Source: Xylogone sp. PMI_703 | Taxonomy: Eukaryota > Ascomycota > Leotiomycetes | Assembly: GCA_021399445.1 (NCBI GenBank) | Contig: JAJTUQ010000002.1 | Span: 2,976,001-3,040,000, forward strand | DNA: 64,000 nucleotides | Direction: 5' to 3' | Part shown: positions 36,701-48,228 of the stretch, one piece after another | How positions within the stretch are numbered: the first letter of the stretch is position 1 | Layout of the letters: the number at the start of each line of letters is the position of its first letter | Made by a program: the position numbers and the translations under genes | The notes under the pieces: generated by a model | The model's input: the letters and a program-made list of their open reading frames with translations, nothing else | Databases searched by the model: none | Told to the model about the DNA's origin: nothing

Positions 36701-36950
36701 TGATTAATAATGTTGTTAGTAGAACTGACCTAAGAGTTTTCTTCTTCTTGTGCTAATAGTATTTTAGATTCCTGGTGCTCCTGCTTTACTTCTAAAATAG
36801 AGGCTCTTTTCCTCGAATTCCCCTTATAATCATATTATCTTGATATAATATTGTTGTCAATTCCTTTAGTTAATTCATGCTATGTATCTCTAACATCTTT
36901 GTCGTCTCCGAATGGTGTCTCTGTAATCAATTAATTATGTACACCTTTCC
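30800..36950 (-). pseudogene. Gag-Pol of element B (RIP-degraded)
   Basis: Read on the minus strand: a zinc-knuckle remnant (YYYYDKEGYI) at about 35407-35440; protease DTGAEINVIT near 34585-34620; the reverse transcriptase arm around 33620-33841; a catalytic FLDD with intact Asp codons near 33145-33170 (KPFLDDVPVK); an RNase H/integrase linker around 32111-32338 (MADDLSWRPLAEG); and integrase zinc domain and core start at 31658-31993 (SRHKGR, YWWPW, CEECQRRARE, LDIIYMLPD). The integrase C-terminus is legible near 30870-31060 (KKVNVKKGWYILKEFD, GNRLKVFVRRRRFYEE). This polyprotein type, with FLDD rather than YLDD, is distinct from those of families A and C. Confidence 0.8.
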
Positions 36951-37106
36951 GGTCTCTGGATTCCGCTTGTTGCGAAGTTTTCAGGGTCTTTCGGCACGTT
37001 TACTCTGAGCAGCACTTTCTTCGAGTATTTACTGTTTCCTCTATTGTTATACCTATCCTTTAACTTCAAAAGATCGATTTTCAGTCTTCCCTAGATTATA
37101 TCTTAA

Positions 37107-37391
37107 TGTGAAAGGGAAAATGTGAGTATTATAGGAGGCACGTGATCTCTGGCAGCCGGTATGTAAGTATACAACGAACAATAACAACAACACTATACAA
37201 TACAATCATCAATATCGTGATATTATAGTAATCATAGCAATCATAAGGGAGCCAATCAGAGCTCGTATATCTGTAAAATAAGAGTACAAATCGCTGTCTA
37301 TTGTAATACTGTACGAACCGCTCCATATATAAAATTCGGAGGTTTCGGCGGTAGAACTACTATTACCTACGTACGCGGATTCCCTACTACA
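37107..37391 (-). repeat. 5' LTR of element B (285 bp)
   Basis: On the minus strand it starts TGTAGTAGGG (mutated TGTGGTAGGG) and ends CTTTCACA, with a TATATA box. Less mutated than the internal region. Confidence 0.88.
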
Positions 37392-37610
37392 AAATCTATA
37401 CTAGCCTATAAGAATATAAAGAAAGGAAGACTTTATCTGGTAAGATAAAAAGGATATCCGTTAGAAGAAGATACTTAAGAACTAATAAATTACTTATGTC
37501 ATATATAAGAAGAATTCAAGAAGTATAAATAAAAGTATAAAAAAGTATTAAGGGAAGAAAAGAATAAATTTATATAAGTTATAAAAATATTAACGAAAAA
37601 AAAGTAAAAA
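37392..37610 (+). pseudogene. Chromodomain end of element C
   Basis: Continues the chromodomain interrupted at 26634: KKGRLYLVR, then KGYPLEEDT, then ELINYL and EEFKKYK, matching the second half of a chromodomain (YLVRWKGY, TWEP) with Trp codons turned into stops. Confidence 0.78.
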
Positions 37611-39457
37611 TATATAAGATTTATTTAGACAAAACTTATAAAAACTTATAACAAAAAGACTTAGTATAAAATTATAATAAAACTTAATAAAAAACTTAAT
37701 AAAAATTTAATAAAATCTTAATAAAAAAACTCTAATGAAAAACCTAACAAATAACTTATGAGAACTTGATAAAGACTCTCTGAGAAAGACTTATAGATTA
37801 TTACTTATAATAATATTTACGAGAAGGGGTAGCCAGAACGAAGAAAGAGTTATTATTACTGATATTACTCTGTAAACTATTTAGACTATTAACAAAAAGA
37901 TCAGAGTCATTATCATTTCCTAGGAAGGGAGAAGAGGCACCGGATATAGATGTAGCAAAGAGTACACCAGAAGCGACAGGGTTTCTTGTTGTATTAACAG
38001 GAATACTTATAAGATTAGTAAAAGTTATATTTACAATAATAGTCAAAGGATCTGGAGTAGGAAAAGAAAAAGATTTATTACAAGGAATTAGTATAATCTT
38101 AGTACAATGACATTTAAGAGCAAAGACTTAGTTATCTTTATTATTATTATTCTCGGAGAATAACTAAAGATCATCACTGTCTATTCGGTTCTATAGACGT
38201 CAGTTAGGAAAAAAGGGTACATAAGACAGACGAACTTACAGCCACATAATATACATTAATAAAAGTCTTAACAGAACGAACAAGCTTATCCAAGGAATGT
38301 CTGATAACTGTAATGTCCCTTAGGGCTTATACCCAGGCATTACGCCAGGCATAATGCTTAATAGACAATTTTACATATTTGGTAAAAGAAGTTTACTTCA
38401 CATCTAACTCAGGCTAGAGACAAGGGTGACGAATAGTATAATCAGAGAGGGCTATTAACATATTCGTATATACATAAAACTTTCTAAGGATACAGGGACA
38501 GTCTTTGTGTTTTGTAGTATAGGCTTCACATTTAACAGACTTAATGATCTTTTTGCAAATCAGGCCAGGAGTTTTAGTCAAATGTTTGGCATATTTGAGA
38601 CAATATAAGTATGAAAGGAGAATAATGACTAGCTCAAGATTTTTTAAAGTAAAAAAGATAATTATTATGTTATTAATATATTAACATAAAGCCAAAGCTG
38701 AGAAAGGAGAAATATCCATAGGATGAAAAGTCCTAAGATCAAAGTTAAATTAAGTAAAAAAAGTCAAAAAAGTTCGATAATAGTTTAAAGAGAAAACGAA
38801 AGGTGAAAACTTATTAGATTATTAATAGTTTGAAGAGGAAATAAGAGAAATAACTTGAAAAGGAATAAATATAGTATCTAATACTGTAAAAAGGTAAAGA
38901 GGAGACTATAAAGAGAAAAGAGAATATTTATCTTTGTTATAGGTAAAGATATTAAAGACAAAGTGGAAAAAAGAAAGAAAAGAAAAAATTAAAAGTATTT
39001 ATAAATAAGTTAAGTAATCAATGATCTGGTGTATATAATCAGTGAATTACTAAGGTTAGCCAGATCACGAAAAGTGATTATTGAATTCTTTGATCTGTTG
39101 ATTTAGAATAATAGTAAAGTATATGTTATATCATAAAGTCATTGTCTAAATCAAGAAATCCATTATCTTAACGTACGTAAAAGAAGCTTATCTTTATGTA
39201 CAAGAACAAAGAATAACAGTTAAGCTATATATTACTAATATATTAATAGTTTGGTTTTTGTAGGACAACCAGAAGACATAAAGAGATATTGTAATTAGAA
39301 TCTTATCAGAGAAAAGAAGACAAAGGTTATCAGCTGAGGCTTATACATATTACTTTTGCAGTGTTATACTACAGAACTATATGTTATACAAAGGAACTGA
39401 ATGTAAAGCTCTTATGTCTGGCTCTTGAGGACAAGAGCCTTAAGGAGAGGGGATAAA
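37611..39457 (-). pseudogene. 3' region of element C with possible antisense coding relic
   Basis: 1.85 kb between chromodomain and 3' LTR. The minus strand at 37801-38046 has an 81-residue open stretch rich in Asn and Ser. Around 38490-38580 a cysteine-bearing fragment (LICKKIIKSVKCEAY, then KDCPCILRKFY) can be read, and this part is GC-richer than its neighbours. Position and orientation mirror the antisense gene of family A, but the frame is broken and homology is unproven. A polypurine tract (AGGAGAGGGGATAAA) ends the region. Confidence 0.35.
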
Positions 39458-39691
39458 TGTTAAAGGCTAAGTGTAAAGGGGGTGTTATGCTCACCAGGGG
39501 GGAATGTAGCCTTAGCGAAGGGACCTTGCCTAAGACATTCACGTAACTATTGTACAGTATAAAGTAAAGCTTAAGTTTAACGATGTAAGGGACAAGATTT
39601 AGTTTGTGGAATGCATAAGAGATACCTGCACACACCCTTCGTCTTGTCTGTGATTCGTTGTCGACCACCCTGGGATGCCCATCCTTTAATA
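39458..39691 (+). repeat. 3' LTR of element C (234 bp)
   Basis: Starts TGTTAAAGGC, ends TTTAATA, same length as 5161-5394 and clearly alike throughout. Followed by ATATA. Confidence 0.85.
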
Positions 39692-39849
39692 ATATATATT
39701 ATAGATACTAAAGCAAGAAGAACAGTATTTGTCCTTGAATTTTATTTTAACAAAAATACTAATATTATGTTAATACATAAATAAAACATCAAGGTTGTTC
39801 TTGAAATAGAAATAAACTCAGAATCCATAAAATAAGTTTTTAACGATAT
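39692..39849 (+). pseudogene. Upstream fragment of the helicase-like gene between elements C and A4
   Basis: The frame beginning RRTVFVLEFYF runs with only Gln/Trp-type stops to 39849 and, after removal of A4 and one GATAT copy, continues in the same frame at 47195 (VFNDIYDILNTS). The left end joins the frame at about 5060-5160 after removal of C. A4 therefore inserted into this gene. Confidence 0.5.
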
Positions 39850-40456
39850 TGTCACGACCCCGCAGGGTTGTGACAAGCGACTTAAGTACAGGGCCTCTAT
39901 AGCCGTCGCCTTAGTTAAATAAGTATAAGATAAGACAACTATCAGGGTCCTGGTTATAATATCACTAGTACTATCATATTATTAGTACTAGCGAAAGGAT
40001 AATACAAGTTCAACATTAATACTATAAAAAGGGTTGTACAAATTAAAGAATAATACGATCAGAATTATAATATTAACTCTTTAATTGTACTAGTTAAGTG
40101 ATAATACTATTGGAGAAATAATATTACCTTTCTGCTTATACTAACGATTTGCTTGTACATACAAAAAGTTAGTATTAACAATTAAACAAGTACTTAGATT
40201 AGGTAAACAGATCCCATGGATCTCATGGATCCCCAGGAGGATCGATGAGATCAATAAGACTCGAAGGAAATTCACTTTTTATATAAGTAAATAGTATTTA
40301 CAGTAAATAAGAGTTTTGTGTTCAACTCAATTAATTTACAGTATACTTACATTTTATAATAACTATTTTAAAGTCTTGTGAAGATATTCTCTTGCCCTTT
40401 ACTTTCATCTATCATTTGAGTAATAAATAACCTTATACTCTGGTAAGAACATTATA
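39850..40456 (+). repeat. 5' LTR of A4
   Basis: 607 bp, TGTCACGACCCCGCAGGG at the start, CATTATA at the end. The RNA-start motif here reads GTGTTCAA (40318-40325), one transition from GTGCTCAA in A1. Confidence 0.93.
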
Positions 40457-40466
40457 CTTTGAGCAC
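40457..40466 (+). other. Candidate primer-binding site of A4
   Basis: CTTTGAGCAC follows the LTR directly. Its TTGAGCAC (40459-40466) is the exact complement of GTGCTCAA in the A1 LTR (4586-4593) and in the A4 3' LTR (47051-47058). No TGG for a tRNA primer is present. Confidence 0.45.
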
Positions 40467-40485
40467 CTTGAAACTCAAAAGTACT

Positions 40486-43400
40486 ATAGCCAGAGAATCT
40501 TCAGACTTAGTTCTTAAGCCGGAGGAACAGGGCAACCCTAACCCGGAGGAACGAGACACTCTAATGCAAGAACAAAAAGTGGAAAGAACCTCAAAGGTAG
40601 GCTTGCCCATGAAGTTCAAGGGTGAACGAAGCAAGTTCAAAGTCTTCAAGATATAAGCTATTCTGTATTTGTTCTTTAATAAAGATCAGTTTGCCGACGA
40701 CGTCAACCAAATCCTTTGAATCACCTCTTACCTAGAAAAAACTGCCTTTGATTGGATAAGACCTTACCTTGAAAATTATTTATCCACGACAAATAAGACT
40801 TATTGTTAAGCCTCCACGAAACAATTGTTTAAGTCTGTTAAAGATTTTTGGAGAGAAGTCACGCTTGTCTTTGGTGATATCGATAAAATAACCGATGCTA
40901 AAAGAAAAGTATACAATATCCAACAAAAAAGCTTAGCCTCTTATTATACAGCAGAATTCAAAAAATACGCTGTCCTTATGACTTATAGTGATGAAGACTT
41001 GAAGAATGCCTTTTACAACAGTCTCAAGGAAGAAATAAAGGATAACATTACTTAACTCGACAAAAAGCTTAAGACTCTGAGTAATATGATCTATAAAGTT
41101 GTTCAGTTTGATAATCGACATTATGAACATAAGCTAGAAAAAAGGACTTTCTCCGACAAAAAAGAGTACAAAGGATCCCATAAGAAGAAAGAAATAACAG
41201 ATGTGAAGATACTCACAGAAAGCAAGAGAAACAGGAAATCGAACATTAAAGGAAAAGGAAAGAAGAAGTTCAATCTTATTCCTGAGCAATATAAAGAACG
41301 AAGAGAGAAAAACCTTTGCTTCAGGTATGGCCAGGCAGGACACAGGGCCTCGGAGCATGGTGACAAGGACAAAGGAAAGTCTAAAGAAGTCAAGATTGTG
41401 TCGATGGTGTACTCAGACAGTTCAGCGGAGAATCTGTTCCCAGACCTTGACGACTCAGATTATATCCCTGAAGATGTTAGAGACTGATCGGTGGACCAGA
41501 TCCTTCGAGCTTTTCCGACAGAAGATCTCACTGCAGAAGTTTACCATGACGTCAGGAGCTTAACGTCCTCAAGAGTTTTCTCTCTTACTGTGAGTGAGCT
41601 AGATATATTAATGTTTGCCGTGAAGAAAGTAGAACGACAGGGCTTAAAAACTGCTAACCCCGACAACTTCTTTCCAGAAGAATATTAGGACATTACTAAC
41701 CTGCCGGATCCTTTCCTCCCAGGACGAATTAAGAAAGAACCAATGATCCGTGAAGAATTTCAAGACAGACTTCACTAAGTCAGAATTGAAACAGACACCA
41801 GTGAATCAGCGTTTAGTACTATGTTATAGGACTCTCCGAAAAGAAAGGAACATACTAGGATTTTATTAGTGTATTCTTCATATACAATATCTAAAACATC
41901 AGAACTTAACCAAAGAATAACAGAGAAATCTTTTCGGAAAGTCTTCTGGAGTTCCAAGTTCTTTAACCACATAAAGCAAAAAGATTTTATTGCTTAATCT
42001 TATTAAACAAATGAGCCATAAGTAAGTGAAAAAATGATATTGGTCAAAACAGCTTTTTACTTTAATAAAAATTATACAAAAACTTAAAGATTAGTTAAAA
42101 GAAATATTTTTTGGGATATATTACTCCAACGAGATAAGTTTCTTTAGTACAGAATATGGAAATTAAAAACTATAATTAAGGTCATATAGTCTAACTTCAA
42201 AAAAATTATTATTAACAAATTATACCACAATGACTTGGTATTTTACTCTTTAGAAGAAAATATACAATTATCCTAACAAAACTTTTATACTTAAGTTATA
42301 TATTATAAAGACTAAGAAAAGATATACTGAGCTAAGAAAGAAGTATATCAAGAAATAATTTTCTATACAGAACATCAAAAGTAATATTATAATTATAAAA
42401 TAAGTTATTATTATAAGTTTAACGATGAATAAATATTCTTTAAAAGATATATCGACAACTTATTTAACCTGAGGAAGCCCAGAGTAAAAAGAGTACTACC
42501 TCAGATAACTCGAGAAAAAGAATTCAATACAGAATTTACCTCTGATGTGTTTATAACTAACGAAGGAGAAGTCATCCGGTTAGATATTAAGTTTGGTAAC
42601 GGAAACCTTAAAGCTTTAATAGATTCGGAAAACTAAATTAACTTAATTTCGCTATAAGCTATTAAGATAATAAACATACAGACTGAAGTTTATAATCGGC
42701 CTTTACGAATAGCCGATAGCTTATTAACAAAGGAAGAAATGTTTGCTAAAACTAAAACTTTTATTATAAAGATTAGAAATTACCAAGAACAAATCCGGTT
42801 TAAGATTTTCTTCCTTGGAAAGGAAAATATTATCTTAAGATAACCTTGGTTAGAATTCTATAACCTAAACGTTAACTGGAAAACAAAGAAATTAACATTT
42901 AAATACTATTATAACGTTAGACCAAAAGAATAACTTATACAAGATATTTTTGTTATTAAACTTGTTCAGGATAATCTCTAGAATAAACTGAACATTCTCC
43001 CGGAAGAATACCAAGACTATCATAAGTTATTCATTCTATGACCAAAAAACATAACTTTATCTTTATACAAAGAATAGAATCACGAAATCATTCTCCAAAA
43101 AAATATAACTCCTTTCTATAGACCTATTTATAGAACGAATCCTGCCAGGGATAAGATCCTGAAGAAGTGACTAAATGAATAGACCGTAAAGAGCTTCTAC
43201 AGAGAGTTAAACTCTTCGTGAAAAGTATTATTGATATAAACACCAAAGCTAGACAACCCCCAGGGAAGATTATATAAAGATTACAGAAATTTAAACAATA
43301 AAACTATAAAAAACAAATACTCATTATCTTATATTAACAGTATATAAGATATGTTCATTAAAGCCAAATATTTCACGAAATTAGACTTTGTCATAAGATT

Positions 43401-45999
43401 TAACTTAATAAGAATCAAAGAAAGACATAAATAGTATATTATTATTTGAACTAAATATAAACTTTATAAATTATTAATTATACCTTTTGGTCTAACGAAT
43501 ATATTAACAATTATGTAAAAAATAAATAATATAATTTTAAGATTATATTTAAATCACTTTATAATAATATATTTAGATAATATTCTAATTTATTCTAAGA
43601 CGTTAGAAGAACACAGACAGTATGTTCGTATTATACTAAAAACATTGATTAATAATAACATGAAGTATAAATTAGCTAAATGTCAATTTAATATAACAAA
43701 AATGAAATTCCTAAATGAAATAGTTTCGGACAAAGAATTCCGAATGAACCCAGAGAAGGTAAAAACTATTAAAGAATAACTTACTCCAAAGACAGTCAAA
43801 GAAGTCTAACAGTTTAACGGACTTATTAATTATTATAAATGTTATATGATAACTTATTCGAAGATAACCAGCCTGTTGACAGAATTAACGAAGAAAAATA
43901 TACTCTTCGTTTAGGAAAAGAGGCAAAAGAGAGTTTTCCAAGAGGTTAAAGATCAGTTCGACGAAGACTGAATACTGGCTTATGCCGATCCCGAGAAACT
44001 ATACTTGCTGGAAACAGACGCCTTAGGTAAGGCATTAAATAGAGTCTTGTCACAAAAAGATGACAAAGGACGTTGGAGGCTGGTAGTCTTCTATTTTCGA
44101 AAGTTTATTTTAGCTAAGTTAAATTACAATATCTATGAAAAGGAATTTTTAGTTATTATAAATTACTATAAACATTAGAAAGTTTACTTATATGATATTA
44201 AACATTTATTCAAGATTTTATTAAATTACAAGAATTTAATAACTTTTATAATTACTAAAGATTTTAACAGTAGATAAGTATATTGATACAAAACGTTAGT
44301 ATAATACGATTTCAGGATTCGTTATATCCAAAGATCAGAGAATATTAAAGTTAATACTTTAAGTAAATGACTAAACTACATAGAAGAAAGTTCTAAGCAA
44401 GAATTCACTATATTTAAGAAAGAAAGCAATACCTTACACTTTAACTATATATAAGTATTAGTAATCATGTAAATTATTGACGAAGAATGGCTAAAAAAGA
44501 TTAAGTTAACTATTGTAAAAAAAAAAAAAATCTTTAAAAGTCTCAAGGCTAATTAGCTCAAAGATCAGGAATTTCCAGGCATTTAGCTGAAGGACAAGAG
44601 AATATTTATCTTACCATTAATCATTTAAGAGTTCATAAAAGAATAATACAAATTACTTATATATAGTTATCAAGGAATCATAAAGACTAAGAACAGATTA
44701 TAACAGGAATTCTTTATCTTTAAACTTTAGTAAAAAGTCATTAAAGTCGTTAATAATTGTAATGTTTGTCACAAAACTAGAATATCAAGAAAAAAGTTTG
44801 TAAAACAATTAATACTTCTTCAGATACCAGAAAAGCCTTAGACTTTTATTTCATAGGATTTTATCATAAGATTATCTTTATCAAGAAATGTTAACAGACT
44901 GGATAAAGATTACTATAACTTAATCTTTATCATAATCAATAGACTTATGAAGTACTTTATCATGTTATTATAGAAAAAAACATAAATAGCCAAAGATTTA
45001 GTGAAAATCATGATTTCCAAGATTATAATAAATTATGACATTTTAACAGAAATTATTTCGGACAGAGATAAGCTCTTTATGTCAAAATTCTAGGAAGTAA
45101 TCTATAAAAGATTAAGTATTAAAAGAAAAATCGCCACAAAAGGATAAGTTTAGACAGACGGACAGATCAAGTAAGTTAACCAGATCATAAAAGTTTATTT
45201 TCGCTGTTATATAAATTATAAATAATCAAATTAAAAAGATCTCTTACTAATGGCATAACTAATATATAACAGCATAAAGAGTAAAACTACTAAAGTTATA
45301 TCTTTCTTTGTGAATTATGGTTATGAAGCCTAAACTTATTTTATAAAAGCAAAAGTAAAAAACATTTTTAAGACAGTTGAATAATGAACAGACAAATTAG
45401 AAAAAATTTATAATTACTTAAAGTATAATATCAAATTTGTACAAAAATACATAAAGAAATACTATAATCAAAAACATAGTATAGAATTTAAACTTGAAGA
45501 AAGGGATAAAGTTTATATTATTTATAGATTTATCAAAACAACAAGACCAAACAATAAATTAAACTAAAAAAAAATTAAATCATACAAAATCAAAAAGAAA
45601 CTAAGAAATCTGACATATAAACTAGAACTTTTTAATATTATATGAATATACTCAGTATTTCATGTAACTGTACTAGAAAAAGTACTACCTGGATTATCAC
45701 TAGTTCCAGACTTAGAACTAAAATAAGACCTAAATATAAAATGGGAAGTCAAAGAAATCTTAGACAACAAGTTAGTAAAGAACAAGAAACAATACTTAGT
45801 CAGATAGAAGGAATAGGAAGAATACAGATAGTTAAATACCTAGGAACCAGAGGAACACCTTATTAACTTTAGTGAGCTCCTGGAGGAGTACAAATAGGTA
45901 AAGCAAGCCAGGACAAATCAAACAGAATATCGGCATAAGCAAAGAAATCAACGTCAGAAAAGAAGACCTCGAAAAGCCTAGCCTCCGTTGGTTGAGTAG
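40486..45999 (+). pseudogene. Gag-Pol of A4 (RIP-degraded, frame continuous)
   Basis: The gag start ATG is mutated to ATA at 40486. Open gag stretches are seen at 40486-40656, 40825-41055 and 41086-41487, the last with a zinc knuckle that has lost two cysteines (CFRYGQAGHRASEHG). From 40486 to the Met33 homologue at 42505 are exactly 673 codons and to the conserved TGA at 43168-43170 exactly 894, all in one frame with only RIP-type stops. Pol ends at 45997-45999. A further stop at 41485 is TGA here, TAA in A2 and TAG in A3, which points to an ancestral TGG. Confidence 0.85.
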
Positions 46000-46492
46000 T
46001 TTCCAATTGTTACAGTATTTCCTTCTCTTTCTCGAACCTCTCTTTCTCCTCAATAATATCCAGTTCATCTAGTGATTTCAGACCCTGACAAAGTATCTCA
46101 GCTATATATGTCTTAAACATTTTACGTTGTTTGTTAAAGTGAAGAACCTTTGCTTAAGTCTTGATAGCCTTTTATTAGATTTCCAACCACAAAGAGTTAA
46201 CCTTCTCCTAATTCTCCGAAAGTTTTTGCTCCTCATGACTAAATATCTCCTAATCAGTAGCTGAAGGGCCATGAATATCACATTTTATGCTGTTGCCTGC
46301 TTTGATATACTCCGAACATCTTAACGAATCTGGAGTAACTTAACACGTTAGTTTTTTCTTTTTATATTTATTACAAGAAAACATTTTGATCTTAGTATTT
46401 TTAACATAAGTTAATAATTTTGACAAAGTTTCCTTCTTTCGTTTCTGTACAACTTCACTATAATTTTGTTCAAGTTCACGTTTAAGAGACAT
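45865..46492 (-). pseudogene. Antisense cysteine-cluster gene of A4 (RIP-degraded)
   Basis: ATG at 46492. It reads MSLKRELEQNYSEVVQKRKK, close to A1, then a mutated cysteine cluster (SCNKYKKKKLTC, then LRCSEYIKAGNSIKC). Several Cys-to-Tyr changes and stops are of RIP type. Confidence 0.65.
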
Positions 46493-46582
46493 GATGGAAA
46501 GGAAGAAAGGTTTGGATTGTTATAAGATCTTCCACGTCTTAGTTATAAGCTCTAGGACGAAGCTAAGCTAGGAAAGGGATAG

Positions 46583-47189
46583 TGTCACAATCTTGTAGGG
46601 TTGTGACAAGTGACTTAAGTACAAGATCTTTATAACTATCGCTTTAGTTAAATAAGTATAAAATAAGACAGTTATCAAGGTCTTGGTTATAATATCACTA
46701 GTATTATCGTATTACTAATATTAGCAAAAGGATAGTATAAGTTTAACATTAGTACTATAAAAAGGGTTGTACAAGTTAAAGGATAGTACGATCAGAATTA
46801 TAATATTAACCTTTTGATTATATTAGTTAAGTAGTAGTATTATCGGAGAAATAGTATTACTTTTCTGCTTGTGCTAGTGATTTGCTTGTACGTGCAAAAA
46901 GTTAGTACTAGTAATTAAGCAAGTACCTGGATTAGGTAAGCAGATCCCATGGATCCCATGGATCCCCAGGAGGATCGATGGGATCAATGGGACTCGAAGG
47001 AAATTCATTCTTTATATAAGTAAATAGTACTTACAGTAGATAGGAGCTTCGTGCTCAACTTAATTGATTTATAGCATACTTGCATTTCATAGTAATTACC
47101 CTAAAGCCTTGTGAAGATATTCTCTTGCCCTTTACCTTCATTTATCATTTGAGTGATAGATAACCTTATACCCTGGTAGGAACGTTACA
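46583..47189 (+). repeat. 3' LTR of A4
   Basis: 607 bp, TGTCACAATC at the start and CGTTACA at the end. Preceded by AGGAAAGGGATAG, the polypurine tract. Confidence 0.93.
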
Positions 47190-48228
47190 GATATTTATGA
47201 TATCTTAAATACTTCAGTTGTGGATATCATTATAAAAATAATTATAAGACATAATCTGGAGAAATACTTAAAAAAGAAACCATTAATTACGACAATCAAT
47301 CAATTAGCATTTCCTGAACTAAAGAATTTATTATAATATATCAATAACCAAAGTATGAACCTTAATAATGACTAAGCTTTGATAATGTTTTCAACTCTAT
47401 ATATAGTTATACATTTCTCCTTGGCCTTCTAAGTACTGAGAAGTCTTATGTTATTATCAATGTGACTATTATTATTAATATTATTAATACACTAGTTGTA
47501 ATCTGTACGTCTTCTTGAGCAACAGTTAAGGCAGTCATTAAGAAAATCATCGTTACAATTGGACAACTGGGCTTAGTCCTTAAGTCCAAAGTCAGATTTA
47601 CAATATCGCCAACGAAGAAAGAATTTGAACAAATAGCCTTGGAATACTTCCATCAACGTCAGCCAACTCTCAGGTAGTCTGATCCAGATGACATTGGTCT
47701 CTTGCCATTCCAAATGTTCGTCAAGTCAGCTGAAAAAGCCGAGACAACCTGGAGATCGAATGTTAAGAGTGACCAGAAAGTGATTGATGAGTGGAAGGCT
47801 AATCTTACAGTAATACGAGATCAGAAGAAGATCCTCCTGGGCAAAGTCTGGCGACCTTGGTGAAATAAACTGTAAGACCGTCGTCGTAAAGTCTTGGATC
47901 AGACAATCATGTTGGCCTCTACCTGCAATAACCTGAAAGGCTTAGCAGAGCTGGCAACCGACTTTCTTGATCAGATTATGGGTCTGATCATAGTGGATAA
48001 AGCGGCTTTTGACAACGAATATAGCCTTTGCATTCCTCTATCACTCCGCCCTTACATGTCCTTGATAGTCGGTGACCATTACCAACTCCAACCAGTTGTT
48101 GCATCCAAGGGTTTTCAAGAGTTCTCTGAGCAGTGTCAGATGTCGCTGTTCCAAAGATGCGTCGACTACCAAGATGTTAAAGTGAATCGCCTTCAAATCA
48201 CATACCGATTCAGAGTACACCCGGCATG
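47190..48228 (+). pseudogene. Superfamily 1 (UPF1-type) helicase-like gene, disrupted
   Basis: Helicase motifs appear in order: a ruined Walker A around 47425-47455 (xxSTEKSYVI for GPPGTGKSYVI), VVICTSSAATVKAV near 47490-47535, motif II as LIIVDKAAFDNE near 47985-48020 (Glu of DEAA replaced by Lys), motif III as LIVGDHYQLQPVV near 48062-48100 and QITYRFRVHPA near 48195-48226. The longest open stretch is 47894-48229. AT-rich, RIP-like decay reaches to about 47500 and then fades. The upstream part is cut by A4 and by element C. The family (UPF1/SEN1/NFX1-like RNA-DNA helicases) is clear from motifs; the exact orthologue is not. Confidence 0.7.

Larger units (their letters stand above)
26635..37391 (-). 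mobile_element. LTR retrotransposon element B (10.8 kb, minus strand, RIP-degraded)
   Basis: Two 285-bp LTRs (5' at 37107-37391, 3' at 26635-26919) flanked by the 4-bp duplication AAAT (26631-26634 and 37392-37395). Order on the minus strand: gag with zinc knuckle, protease, reverse transcriptase with FLDD, RNase H, integrase, then an additional long reading frame. It is inserted in the chromodomain of element C. The internal region of about 10.2 kb is large for a gypsy element because of the extra frame. Confidence 0.88.
5161..39691 (+). mobile_element. LTR retrotransposon element C (chromovirus), split by five younger insertions
   Basis: Two 234-bp LTRs (5161-5394 and 39458-39691) flanked by the 5-bp duplication ATATA (5156-5160 and 39692-39696). 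Internal parts on the plus strand: gag at 5439-7300, protease start to 7896, reverse transcriptase/RNase H/integrase at 15236-18398, integrase end at 18682-19139, integrase C-terminus and chromodomain start at 26389-26634, chromodomain end at 37392-37610, then a 1.85-kb 3' region. After removing the family A solo LTR, A2, the family B solo LTR, A3 and element B with one copy of each duplication, about 8.3 kb remain. All coding parts are destroyed by transition-type stops. Confidence 0.9.
39850..47189 (+). mobile_element. LTR retrotransposon family A, copy A4 (full length, moderately RIP-mutated)
   Basis: Two 607-bp LTRs (39850-40456 and 46583-47189) flanked by GATAT at 39845-39849 and 47190-47194; 7,340 bp. 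It belongs to the same subfamily as A1 and A2 and is less degraded than A2. Many codons stay open, which makes it the best guide to the gag sequence missing from A1. Confidence 0.95.

Noticed and set aside
41485..41487. Stop between Gag and protease of A4 as a second recoding site
   Set aside because: The homologous codon is TGA in A4, TAA in A2 and TAG in A3, the mix expected from an ancestral TGG after RIP, unlike the constant TGA at the reverse transcriptase site.
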